Positions 8,783-16,643 of a stretch of 64,000 nucleotides of DNA are shown here, in pieces. This stretch comes from Anaeromassilibacillus sp. An250 (GTDB lineage Bacteria > Bacillota > Clostridia > Oscillospirales > Acutalibacteraceae). The notes beneath the pieces were generated by a model. That model was not told where the DNA came from, ran no database searches, and saw nothing but the letters and a program-made list of their open reading frames with translations. A program made the translations under genes and the position numbers. The stretch lies in contig NZ_NFJK01000005.1 of the NCBI RefSeq assembly GCF_002159845.1, positions 1-64,000 on the forward strand. Direction: 5' to 3'. Within the stretch, counting starts at the first letter, position 1. Each line of letters begins with the position of its first letter.

Positions 8783-9679
8783 ATGATAAGAATACAGATT
8801 CCGGCAACCAGCGCCAACTTGGGCTCTGGCTTTGATTCCCTTGGGATCGCACTGACGATGTACAATCAGGTCTGGATGGAGGAGTCCGATACCCTGGATA
8901 TTTCCTCCAAAGATGACGTAAAGATCCCCACGGATGAGAACAACCTCATCTTTTGGGCGGCGAGGCAGGTCTATGAGAAATGTGGGCGCAAGCTTCCCGG
9001 CCTGAAATTGATTCAACAAAACGACATCCCCATGGCGCGCGGCCTGGGGAGCAGCTCCGCCTGCATTGTGGCAGGTATTTTAGGAGCGAACCGCCTGCTG
9101 GGAAGTCCCCTCAGCACCACAGAATTGATCAACCTGGCGGCGGAAATTGAAGGCCATCCGGACAACACGACCCCTGCCATTGAGGGAGGTCTGGTTGCTT
9201 CTGCCATTGAGGCGGGCCGCGTCTACAGCGTGAGCGTCCCGGTCTCCGAAAAGATTCGCTTTGCCCTGTTTATCCCGCCGTTTGAACTCAAAACGGAGAA
9301 GGCCCGTTCGGTGCTTCCGGAGACATACGCCCGTGCGGACGCCGTATATAACCTTTCGCGTTCCGCGTTGATGACGGCATCCTTGTTCTCCGGTAAATTG
9401 GAAAATTTGCGTGTGGCGGTGCAGGATAAGATCCATCAGCCGTATCGTTCCGGCTTGATCGACCATTTGGACAGCGTATTCCGCTTGAGCTATGAATTGG
9501 GTTCCCTTGGCACCTATGTCAGCGGCGCCGGCCCCACGATTATCTCCATGATTGATGTGGCGGATACGGACAATTTTGTCAAATATGCGGCCAGCCATCT
9601 GGAAGAAAAAGGGATCACCGGTTGGCAGATCCGTATTTTGAATGCGGATTCCAAAGGGGCGCAAATTTCAATCGAATAA
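8783..9679 (+). CDS. thrB: homoserine kinase
   Basis: 298 residues, GHMP kinase family, phosphorylating homoserine to O-phosphohomoserine. The N-terminal strand MIRIQIPATSANLGSGFDSL carries the family's first motif, GLGSSSACI... is the phosphate-binding loop (PMARGLGSSSA at about residues 77-87), and GTYVSGAGPTIISM is the third GHMP motif. Length is normal. GGAGAG lies upstream of the ATG. In an operon with hom; a threonine synthase gene is not in the window. Confidence 0.96.
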   Translation: MIRIQIPATSANLGSGFDSLGIALTMYNQVWMEESDTLDISSKDDVKIPTDENNLIFWAARQVYEKCGRKLPGLKLIQQNDIPMARGLGSSSACIVAGILGANRLLGSPLSTTELINLAAEIEGHPDNTTPAIEGGLVASAIEAGRVYSVSVPVSEKIRFALFIPPFELKTEKARSVLPETYARADAVYNLSRSALMTASLFSGKLENLRVAVQDKIHQPYRSGLIDHLDSVFRLSYELGSLGTYVSGAGPTIISMIDVADTDNFVKYAASHLEEKGITGWQIRILNADSKGAQISIE

Positions 9680-9814
9680 AAGCTTTGTTCGGGAGAATCG
9701 TGTGCCTTTTTCCGGCTTCTCTCGAGGAAGCTCTTTGCTTTTGCTTTGAGACGTTATCCTGAACGGGATGGCGCTTCACGTACTTTTATTGATAGAGAGA
9801 TGGAGGATAAACCA

Positions 9815-11035
9815 ATGAGCCTTATCGTTCAAAAATTCGGCGGCACTTCCGTTGCAAACGCCGAACGCCTGTTCAATGTGGCCAACATCGTTACCCAAAC
9901 ATATAAGCAGGGCAATGACGTGGTCGTGGTGGTTTCTGCACAAGGCGATACTACGGACGACCTGATTGCCAAAGCAAATGAAATCAATCCCAATGCCTCG
10001 AAGCGTGAGATGGATATGCTGCTGACCTCTGGCGAACAGATCTCTGCTTCCCTGCTGGCGATGGCGATTGAGAAATTGGGCTTCCCGGTGGTTTCCCTGC
10101 TGGGATGGCAGGCCGGCTTTTATACCAGCTCCGCCTATGGGACGGCGCGGATTAAGCGCGTGACGCCGGACCGCATTAAAAAGGAAATTGACAAGAGAAA
10201 TATCGTGGTCGTGACAGGATTCCAGGGGGTCAACCGCTACGACGATATGACGACCTTGGGACGCGGCGGTTCGGATACCAGTGCGGTGGCGATTGCGGCG
10301 GTCATGAATGCCGACCTCTGCCAGATTTACACCGATGTGGAAGGCGTATTCACAGCCGATCCGCGCAAAGTGAAGGGTGCGCGGAAGTTGAGCGTGATCT
10401 CTTACGACGAAATGCTGGAGCTTGCTTCTTTGGGCGCGCAGGTTTTGAACAATCGTTCCGTAGAGATGGCGAAGAAATACAATATTGAGCTTGAGGTACT
10501 TTCCAGCCTGACAAAGGCGAAGGGCACCATTGTGAAGGAGGCAACCAAAGTGGAAAAAATGATGATTAGCGGAATTGCAAAGGACGAGGATGTCGCACGT
10601 GTATCGATCATTGGCGTGCCGGACCGTCCGGGCCTTGCCTTTAAAATTTTCTCAAAGTTGGCCGCTAAGAATATCAATGTCGATATTATTTTGCAGTCCA
10701 TCGGCAGAAACGGAACGAAGGACATCAGCTTCACCGTCAGCCATGACAATCTCAAGGAGACTATTGATCTGCTGAACCCCTATGTGGATCTGATCGGCGC
10801 CACCAGCGTGGTCTATGACGAAAATGTTGCCAAGGTTTCCGCGGTTGGCGCGGGGATGGAAACCCATCCGGGCATCGCCGCAGAGATGTTTGAGGCCCTC
10901 TATGAGGCAAATATCAACATCAAGATGATCTCTACCAGTGAAATCAAGATCTCCGTCCTGATCGACAGCAAGGATGCGGATAAAGCGGTTGCTGCGGTGC
11001 ATGACAAATTCTTTGGAAACGCTCTGGATGCTTAA
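9815..11035 (+). CDS. lysC: aspartate kinase
   Basis: 406 residues, phosphorylating aspartate at the entrance to lysine, threonine, methionine and diaminopimelate (hence also dipicolinate and peptidoglycan) synthesis. It begins with the signature VQKFGGTSVAN, has TLGRGGSDTSAVAIA for substrate binding, and two C-terminal ACT domains (about residues 265-400) that bind the feedback amino acid. GGAGG at 9802-9806, eight bases upstream, fixes the ATG at 9815 over in-frame starts at 9746 and 9800. The gap from thrB is 135 bp with no evident terminator. The transcript ends at the 11148 terminator. Confidence 0.96.
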   Translation: MSLIVQKFGGTSVANAERLFNVANIVTQTYKQGNDVVVVVSAQGDTTDDLIAKANEINPNASKREMDMLLTSGEQISASLLAMAIEKLGFPVVSLLGWQAGFYTSSAYGTARIKRVTPDRIKKEIDKRNIVVVTGFQGVNRYDDMTTLGRGGSDTSAVAIAAVMNADLCQIYTDVEGVFTADPRKVKGARKLSVISYDEMLELASLGAQVLNNRSVEMAKKYNIELEVLSSLTKAKGTIVKEATKVEKMMISGIAKDEDVARVSIIGVPDRPGLAFKIFSKLAAKNINVDIILQSIGRNGTKDISFTVSHDNLKETIDLLNPYVDLIGATSVVYDENVAKVSAVGAGMETHPGIAAEMFEALYEANINIKMISTSEIKISVLIDSKDADKAVAAVHDKFFGNALDA

Positions 11036-11147
11036 TTGAGAAGCAGGTCTTTTACATATTCGGGATTTTAGGAATACGTTTTTCCTGAGACTTCTATGGG
11101 AGGTTGAGGGCAAAAGCAATGTATCTTCGGATGGATTGCATAGATAT

Positions 11148-11187
11148 AAAGTGTCTTCTTATCGTTCGGATAGGAAGGCACTTTTTG
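11148..11187 (+). terminator. intrinsic terminator after lysC
   Basis: AAAGTGTCTTCTTATC (11148-11163), five-base loop, then GATAGGAAGGCACTTT (11169-11184): a 16-bp stem with two G-U pairs, running into TTTTT. It lies in the 369-bp gap between lysC and the deacetylase gene. Confidence 0.93.
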
Positions 11188-11285
11188 ATTTGGGTGGAAG
11201 GCCCTACTCGTTCTGGAGATTTTCAAAAGCAAGGGAGGCATGAACCCGGTAATTCGCGCATATCTATAAAATGACAGATATGGAA

Positions 11286-11345
11286 ATAGGAATGACAGGC
11301 TTCCTATTGGGATGCGGCTTTTCCGTCCTCAATTGCCGCATCCCA
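11286..11345. other. two abutting perfect hairpins in the leader of the pdaA-like gene
   Basis: ATAGGAA (11286-11292) pairs with TTCCTAT (11301-11307). The next base starts TGGGATGCGGC (11308-11318), which pairs perfectly with GCCGCATCCCA (11335-11345). There is no T-run after either stem, so they are not ordinary terminators. GGAATG (11289-11294) can alternatively pair with CATTCC (11344-11349), which would open both ends. They sit 60-120 bases before the deacetylase start, downstream of the lysC terminator. Confidence 0.6.
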
Positions 11346-11404
11346 TTCCATTTGTGCGCCGGTTGTAAGGCGAATGATCGATTTCAAGAATGGCGGTGGA
11401 AGAT

Positions 11405-12211
11405 ATGGTCATTGTGCTTCGGAAAAAATGGATTCTGGCTGGGCTGCTCTGCCTGCTGCTCTTGGCAGCGGTGCCAGGGATTTTTCATCATGTTACAGAT
11501 GCAAGCGTCGCGGCATCCGCCTCGGCGAATACCAACTGGGGATTGAGCTTTCAGGAGGAGGGGAAAACGCCGGTCGGCAATGCCTCTGCTGCATCTTTAA
11601 AGCAATACGACGCTTACTATGCAGGGGACCCTTCACAGAAAACGATTTACCTCACCTTTGATGCAGGATATGAAAACGGGTATACCCCGGCAATTTTGGA
11701 TACCTTAAAAAAGCACAACGTGAAAGCCGCCTTTTTTGTGGTTGGAAATTATATTGAGACCAGCCCCGACCTGGTCAAACGGATGGTCGCAGAGGGGCAC
11801 ATTGTTGGAAACCATACGTACCATCATCCGGATATGTCGAAGATTTCTGCAATGGAAGATTTTAAGAAAGAAATAACCTCCTTAGAGGCGCTGTATAAAG
11901 AGACCACGGGTCAGGAGATGGAAAAATTCTATCGCCCACCCCAGGGGAAATACAGCGAAAGCAATTTGAAACAGGCCCAGGAACTGGGCTATAAGACCGT
12001 TTTCTGGAGCCTGGCCTATGTGGACTGGTATGTGGATCAGCAGCCAAGCAAAGAGGAGGCGTTCAGTAAATTGCTCCCACGCATCCATCCGGGAGCGGTC
12101 GTCCTGTTGCACAGCACTTCCAAGACAAACGCGGAGATTCTCGATGAACTCTTGTGCAAATGGGAAGCAGAAGGGTATACGTTTGGGACATTGCACGATT
12201 TGTGCGTTTAA
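11405..12211 (+). CDS. pdaA: PdaA-type polysaccharide deacetylase (muramic delta-lactam pathway)
   Basis: 268 residues with an N-terminal membrane anchor/signal (about residues 7-25) and a complete deacetylase domain. Motifs: LTFDAGYENG (catalytic Asp, PdaA-type variant), GNHTYHHPDM (metal-binding histidines), RPPQGKYS and VVLLHSTS (catalytic His). The preceding NWGLSFQEEGKTPVGNA segment and Tyr-Tyr-Gly-Asp strand are typical of PdaA, which N-deacetylates muramic acid so that muramic-lactam can form in spore cortex. The start may be ATG 11405 (GGTGG upstream) or 11390, five codons earlier. In contrast to the 2280 gene the active site is intact. Confidence 0.9.
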   Translation: MVIVLRKKWILAGLLCLLLLAAVPGIFHHVTDASVAASASANTNWGLSFQEEGKTPVGNASAASLKQYDAYYAGDPSQKTIYLTFDAGYENGYTPAILDTLKKHNVKAAFFVVGNYIETSPDLVKRMVAEGHIVGNHTYHHPDMSKISAMEDFKKEITSLEALYKETTGQEMEKFYRPPQGKYSESNLKQAQELGYKTVFWSLAYVDWYVDQQPSKEEAFSKLLPRIHPGAVVLLHSTSKTNAEILDELLCKWEAEGYTFGTLHDLCV

Positions 12212-12217
12212 AGCGAC

Positions 12218-12256
12218 GCCCCCGCTTCGCTATGAAAGCGTCGCGGGGGCAGTTCG
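12218..12256 (+). terminator. probable terminator after pdaA
   Basis: GCCCCCGC (12218-12225) pairs with GCGGGGGC (12243-12250), with an inner CGCT/AGCG stem in the loop. The tail is AGTTCGTCTTTT, so the T-run is interrupted; it starts seven bases after the stop codon. Confidence 0.65.
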
Positions 12257-12296
12257 TCTTTTATAGCTAGGTGTACAGTAAGAGGCGATTATAAAC

Positions 12297-12340
12297 AAAA
12301 AGACCGGGTACTGAAACAATTCCTTTTTCAGTGCCCGGTT
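12297..12340 (-). terminator. intrinsic terminator of the minus-strand yuiD-like operon
   Basis: Read on the minus strand, ACCGGGCACTGAAA and TTTCAGTACCCGGT (12304-12339) pair over 14 positions with one mismatch, followed by CTTTTTG. It begins a few bases after the stop at 12344. Confidence 0.85.
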
Positions 12341-12343
12341 CGT

Positions 12344-12808
12344 TTATGCGGAAAGCAATGCCACGCAGATGCCCAATAGCGCGCCGCATAACACTTCAAA
12401 CGGCGTATGCCCTAAGGAAACTTCCAAGGTTCCAATGGATTCTTTGATTTCTGCCATTTTTCCCGTTTTGTCTGTTTCTCCCAGATATTCTGTGATCTGG
12501 TTGATCGCTTTTGCCTGTTCTCCCGCTGCGCGCCGCACGCCCATTGCATCGTATAGGACGACGGCGGCGAACGATAGGGCAAGCGCGGCGATGGGGGAGG
12601 CAAAGCCGACCTCCTGTACCGTAGCGATTGCCACAGAGCACCCCAACGCAGAATGAGCGCTGGGCATCCCACCCGATTCAGACAACCGTTTTAGGTTGAT
12701 TTTCTTGTTTTGCAATAAGAATATGCCCGTTTTAATCAATTGGGAGAGCATCCAGGAAATAAACCCCACATTGATAATCCGGTTGCTGATCAGGAGCTGC
12801 CAATTCAT
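12344..12808 (-). CDS. yuiD: divergent PAP2-like membrane protein, YuiD/DUF212 family
   Basis: 154 residues with about four membrane helices. The family's conserved blocks are all present: SESGGMPSAHSALGCS, YDAMGVRRAAGEQA and LGHTPFEVLCGALLG. The Ser-His and Arg pattern resembles acid phosphatase/haloperoxidase-type (PAP2) enzymes, so a lipid phosphatase role is possible, but the family is not characterised biochemically to my knowledge. Its ATG overlaps the stop of the upstream gene (ATGA, 12805-12808), so the two are translationally coupled. Confidence 0.88.
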   Translation of the reverse strand: MNWQLLISNRIINVGFISWMLSQLIKTGIFLLQNKKINLKRLSESGGMPSAHSALGCSVAIATVQEVGFASPIAALALSFAAVVLYDAMGVRRAAGEQAKAINQITEYLGETDKTGKMAEIKESIGTLEVSLGHTPFEVLCGALLGICVALLSA

Positions 12809-13587
12809 TGATTTTCCCTCTTTCCAGCTGAATGTATAGTAATTTTCCGATAGATTAAAAGGCCAATTCCACTGATGGCCGCGGTAAGGATAAAGACGGC
12901 AATTGCAAAGGTATAGTTTTGCAAGCCGAGCGCCTCTCCGCCGATGGTGGAGGAAATGACGGACGGAATGCGGGCGATGCTCGAAAGGATCAAAAAGGTG
13001 CGCAATTTCATCGGGGTCAGTCCGATGAAATAGGTAAAGAGATCCTTCGGCGTACCGGGTATAAAAAATAATATAAAAATAAGGATATTTAACTTTTTTG
13101 TGTTCTGAAGAAATTTCAAGGACTGGATCTTTTCACGCGAAACGAAGGCCTCTACCATCCGGATGCCGAACTGTTTCGTCAAACCATAGATGATCACGGA
13201 ACCCAACGCCGCGCCTACCAAACAGAGAAGCATGCCGGGGATTGCGCCAAAAGCATACCCAGCGCCGATTTCCACGGCTTCCCCGGGGATGATCGCAATT
13301 ACAACCTGTAACACCATGATTCCGACCAGCGTAAGCGGGCCTAGAATCCCTTGCTGCTCCACCCATGCGCGAAAAGCCTTGCCGTCCGCCAAGAATTCAA
13401 TCAGTTTTTGCCCGATTGTAGCGGCAAATACGATGGAAAAGATCACAAACCCAATGAGAGATATAAGGCTGACAATACGCCTGCGCCGCAGATACGCAGC
13501 ATCTTCCGCCTGTTGGACAGGCTTTTCCGGCTTGTCCTTGGAATGGGAAAACGAAGTATTGCAACAAAGTGGTCCTTCTTTCGTCAT
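12805..13587 (-). CDS. TVP38/TMEM64 (DedA-related VTT domain) membrane protein
   Basis: 260 residues. After a 35-residue polar N-terminus there are about six hydrophobic segments carrying the VTT/SNARE-associated domain: a re-entrant region IIPGEAVEIGAGYAFGAIPG, then GAALGSVIIYGLTKQFG, and the second half FFIPGTPKDLFTYFIGLTPM. The duplicated Phe/Ile-x-Pro-Gly motif is typical. Homologues act in lipid scrambling or membrane homeostasis; the substrate here is unknown. AAGGGG lies eight bases before the start. First gene of a two-gene operon with the YuiD-like gene. Confidence 0.87.
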   Translation of the reverse strand: MTKEGPLCCNTSFSHSKDKPEKPVQQAEDAAYLRRRRIVSLISLIGFVIFSIVFAATIGQKLIEFLADGKAFRAWVEQQGILGPLTLVGIMVLQVVIAIIPGEAVEIGAGYAFGAIPGMLLCLVGAALGSVIIYGLTKQFGIRMVEAFVSREKIQSLKFLQNTKKLNILIFILFFIPGTPKDLFTYFIGLTPMKLRTFLILSSIARIPSVISSTIGGEALGLQNYTFAIAVFILTAAISGIGLLIYRKITIHSAGKRENQ

Positions 13588-13725
13588 ATTGATACGCCCC
13601 TTGCACTTTTTGATTCTGCGTGCTATTCTACAAGTAAAATCTTACAAGTCTACCCACGAATTTCTTAAAGAAATCTTACATGTGGAGAGGTTGCAAAGAT
13701 ATTTTGAGTGCAAAGAGGGAAAGAA

Positions 13726-14658
13726 ATGGAGCATCCATTTCCGTATGCGGATGACAATAAACGGTATCACACGCTCGCATATCACCTGAAAAAGCGATTC
13801 GGAAGGCGGGTTTTTAAAGCTTCGATCGACGCCGGTTTTACGTGTCCGAATTTAGACGGGACGCGGGGAACCGGCGGCTGTACCTATTGCCAGGGTGGAA
13901 GCGGTGCATTTGCACCAGGGCCGTCGCTCTCCGTTTCCGATCAGGTACGGCAGGAGCAGGCCCGTATCCATTTAAAATGGAAAGACGCCCCTGTGATTGC
14001 CTATTTTCAAGCGCACACCAACACCTATGCGCCGTTGGATACCCTGAAAAGGAAGTACGAGGAGGCGCTTTCGGTGGACGGCGTGTGCGGGCTGAGCATT
14101 GCAACGCGCGCGGATGCCCTTCCAAAAGAAACGGTCGCGTATCTCGCGCAGCTCTCCCAGCAGACTTACCTCACCGTTGAGCTTGGCCTACAGACCATCC
14201 ACGACGGGACAGCGGAGAGGATCCACCGGGGGCACTCCTATGCAGAGTTCCTTCACGCCTACCAAATTCTAAAAGGCCATGGTATCCGCGTTTGTGTCCA
14301 TCTGATCGACGGCCTTCCGGGGGAGACGCAATCCATGATGTTGGAGACAGCGCGTGCGGTCGGCCGATTGAGGCCGGACGCCGTAAAGCTGCATCTCTTG
14401 CACATCCTGCGCGGAACGCCTCTTGCAGAGGAATTCACCGCCGGGAAACTGGAGCCCATGACGCGGGAAGCCTACATTTGCACGGTCTGTTCCCAGCTGG
14501 AGCGTTTGCCACCGGAGACGGTGATCGAGCGCGTGACCGGGGACGGGCAGCGCGAAATGCTGCTGGCGCCCTTGTGGAGCCTGGATAAAATCGCCGTATT
14601 GGGCGGCATCGACCAGGAGATGGCGCGCCGTGATACAATCCAAGGGGTCCTTTTCTAA
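13726..14658 (+). CDS. ytqA: radical SAM protein, TIGR01212/YtqA family
   Basis: 310 residues, cytosolic. The iron-sulfur cluster cysteines are spaced as in the YtqA/Elp3-like group: FTCPNLDG followed by GTGGCTYCQGG (Cys-x14-Cys-x2-Cys). Later conserved blocks VELGLQTIHDGTAERIHRGH and HLIDGLPGETQ are typical of the TIM-barrel core, as is VKLHLLHILRGTPLA. The reaction is not known for the family; a tRNA-modifying role is often supposed. AGAGGGA five bases before ATG 13726 sets the start; the in-frame GTG at 13708 adds six residues only. Monocistronic by position; it is divergent from the TVP38 gene. Confidence 0.9.
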   Translation: MEHPFPYADDNKRYHTLAYHLKKRFGRRVFKASIDAGFTCPNLDGTRGTGGCTYCQGGSGAFAPGPSLSVSDQVRQEQARIHLKWKDAPVIAYFQAHTNTYAPLDTLKRKYEEALSVDGVCGLSIATRADALPKETVAYLAQLSQQTYLTVELGLQTIHDGTAERIHRGHSYAEFLHAYQILKGHGIRVCVHLIDGLPGETQSMMLETARAVGRLRPDAVKLHLLHILRGTPLAEEFTAGKLEPMTREAYICTVCSQLERLPPETVIERVTGDGQREMLLAPLWSLDKIAVLGGIDQEMARRDTIQGVLF

Positions 14659-14674
14659 AGAAAAGGACTCCCCT
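14642..14674 (+). other. strong hairpin over the stop codon of the radical SAM gene
   Basis: AAGGGGTCCTTTTC (14642-14655) pairs with GAAAAGGACTCCCCT (14660-14674) with a single-base bulge; the stop codon TAA lies in the four-base loop. No T-run follows, so it may protect the 3' end or be a weak terminator rather than a standard one. Confidence 0.5.
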
Positions 14675-14770
14675 CCAATATACGAGGGTTGGGAAAAAAA
14701 GTCAAGCAAATCGAGAGGAAAAGATGTAATTCAATGAAGAAAATGGAAAGTGAATGGGAGGGAGTGGACC

Positions 14771-14986
14771 ATGGAACAAATTCGCCCGGGAAAATACCGC
14801 CATTTTAAGGGCGGCGAATATCGAGTGTTTTGTATGGCACGTCATTCTGAGACCGGCGAGGAAATGGTGGTCTATCAGGCGCTCTATGGGGAGCGGGGGA
14901 TCTGGGTACGCCCGGCCTCCATGTGGAATGAAACCGTGGAGCGGGATGGAAAGACGTTTCAGCGATTTACTTATATAGGAGAATAG
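14771..14986 (+). CDS. DUF1653 domain protein
   Basis: 71-residue soluble protein matching the whole DUF1653 family: IRPGKYRHFKGGEYRVF at the start, ARHSETGEEMVVYQALYG in the middle and WVRPASMWNETV near the end. The fold is a small beta barrel; function unknown. GGAGGGAG precedes the ATG. It begins a compact run of genes: the alcohol dehydrogenase starts ten bases after its stop. Confidence 0.88.
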   Translation: MEQIRPGKYRHFKGGEYRVFCMARHSETGEEMVVYQALYGERGIWVRPASMWNETVERDGKTFQRFTYIGE

Positions 14987-14996
14987 GAGGAGCATC

Positions 14997-16055
14997 ATGC
15001 AAAAGACCATGTTGGCGGCAGTTTATCACGGGTTGGGCGACCTGCGTTTGGAGGAGCGCCCCGTCCCCGTGTTGAAAGAGCCGGGCGATGCAATAGTAAA
15101 AGTGACCCTTTCGACGATTTGCACCAGCGACCTGCACATCTTGAACGGAGCGGTCCCGCGGGCCGTACCGGGAACAGTGTTGGGGCATGAGTTTGTCGGA
15201 GAGATTGTCTCCGTTGGGGAAGGCGTAAAAAAGCGCAAGGTGGGCGAGCGTGTTGCGGCCAACTGCATCACCTTTTGCGGGGACTGTTGGTTTTGCCGCA
15301 AAGGGTTTATCAACAACTGTACGCATGGCGGCTGGGAACTCGGCTGCCGGATCGACGGCTGCCAAGCGGAATATGTCCGCGTGCCATATGCGGATACAGG
15401 GCTTACCCCAATCCCAGACCATGTGACCGACGACAATGCGTTGTTTTTGGGAGATATTCTATCCAGCGGGTATTTCGGCGCGGAGCTGGCGGAAATTCAG
15501 CCGGGGGATACGGTCGCCGTGATCGGCGCTGGACCGGTAGGGCTTTGTGCCGCCATGTGTGCGGGTTTGTTTGGCGCGGGGGATGTCATCCTATTGGATA
15601 TTGACGCGCACAGGCTGGAGCTTGCAAAGCGGTTGGGGCTCGCTACATATACGATCAATCCTTCCGCAGAATCCGCAGAGGAGGCGGTGCGCGCTTTGAC
15701 GCAGGGGCGCGGCGCGGACGCTGTGATCGAAGCGGCGGGCGGTGCGGATACCTTCCAGACGGCGTGGCAGATCGCCAGGCCGAATTCCGTCGTGGCCCTG
15801 GTCGCCATGTACGAGCAGGCGCAGCCGTTTCCGCTCCCAAACATGTATGGAAAAAATTTGATCTTTAAGACGGGCGGCGTGGACGCTGTCCATTGCGACC
15901 GGCTGATGAAGCTCATCGCGTGTGGAAAATTGAACACGGATTTCCTGATTACCCACCGCGCCCCACTGAACGATCTTATGGAAGGGTACCATGTGTTCGG
16001 CGGCAAACAGGAACATTGTTTGAAATGGGCGGTCACTCCGCCAGTAAACAAATAG
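14997..16055 (+). CDS. zinc-dependent alcohol dehydrogenase (MDR superfamily)
   Basis: 352 residues. Catalytic zinc ligands: Cys in TICTSDL, the GHE motif GHEFVGEI, and a later acidic residue. The structural zinc loop CGDCWFCRKGFINNC has four cysteines. The NAD(P)-binding fold carries GAGPVGLCAA with an acidic residue after the second strand (LLDIDAHR), favouring NAD+. It resembles formaldehyde- or secondary-alcohol-dehydrogenase-type members; the substrate cannot be read from sequence. AGGAGG lies directly upstream. Likely co-transcribed with the DUF1653, HD and AlaX genes. Confidence 0.92.
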   Translation: MQKTMLAAVYHGLGDLRLEERPVPVLKEPGDAIVKVTLSTICTSDLHILNGAVPRAVPGTVLGHEFVGEIVSVGEGVKKRKVGERVAANCITFCGDCWFCRKGFINNCTHGGWELGCRIDGCQAEYVRVPYADTGLTPIPDHVTDDNALFLGDILSSGYFGAELAEIQPGDTVAVIGAGPVGLCAAMCAGLFGAGDVILLDIDAHRLELAKRLGLATYTINPSAESAEEAVRALTQGRGADAVIEAAGGADTFQTAWQIARPNSVVALVAMYEQAQPFPLPNMYGKNLIFKTGGVDAVHCDRLMKLIACGKLNTDFLITHRAPLNDLMEGYHVFGGKQEHCLKWAVTPPVNK

Positions 16056-16071
16056 AAAGGACGAAAAAACC

Positions 16072-16629
16072 ATGATACCAACACTGGAACAGGCGCAAAC
16101 GCTATTGGAACAATATAACCAGGATGCCTTCCATCTCCGGCACGGGAAAATTGTATCAGGGGTAATGGGATGGTTTGCAAAGGAGTTGGCCCCGGACGAA
16201 GTGGACTTTTGGAAAGTGGTCGGCCTGCTGCACGACCTCGATTTTGAGAAGTACCCGGAGCAGCATTGCATCAAAAGCCAGGAGATCATGCGGGAAAACG
16301 GCATCGATGAGCGCATCATCCGTGCAACAGCCAGCCATGCATATCCGGCGGTGGACATCCGGCCGGAGCACATCATGGAAAAGGTCCTCTACGCGACCGA
16401 TGAGCTCACGGGGTTGATCGGCGCAGTGGCCTTGATGCGCCCTTCGAAGAGCGTTTCTGACCTGGAAGTGAAATCGGTCAAGAAGAAGTTTAAGACCCTC
16501 AATTTTGCCGCAGGCTGTTCGCGTGAAGTGATCCAAGCGGGCGCGGATATGCTCGGTTGGCCGCTGGAAGAGTTGATTCAAAAGACGATCTTGGCTATGC
16601 GCAGCCTGATGGACGAAATGGAAATCTGA
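16072..16629 (+). CDS. HD-domain hydrolase family protein
   Basis: 185 residues with an HD phosphohydrolase fold: an early His (HLRHGKIVSGVM), the signature LLHDLDFEKYPEQH, a following His (ASHAY), and an Asp in YATDELTG, enough for a metal-binding HD site. Related proteins are called HDIG-domain hydrolases; the substrate is unknown. It starts 16 bp after the dehydrogenase and is followed 14 bp later by the alanyl-tRNA editing gene, all in one direction. Confidence 0.85.
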   Translation: MIPTLEQAQTLLEQYNQDAFHLRHGKIVSGVMGWFAKELAPDEVDFWKVVGLLHDLDFEKYPEQHCIKSQEIMRENGIDERIIRATASHAYPAVDIRPEHIMEKVLYATDELTGLIGAVALMRPSKSVSDLEVKSVKKKFKTLNFAAGCSREVIQAGADMLGWPLEELIQKTILAMRSLMDEMEI

Positions 16630-16643
16630 GGAGGAAAACCGCA

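Noticed and set aside
11271-11546. Plus-strand frame of 91 residues upstream of pdaA
   Set aside because: It overlaps the two hairpins and the pdaA start, has no ribosome-binding site and no recognisable product.
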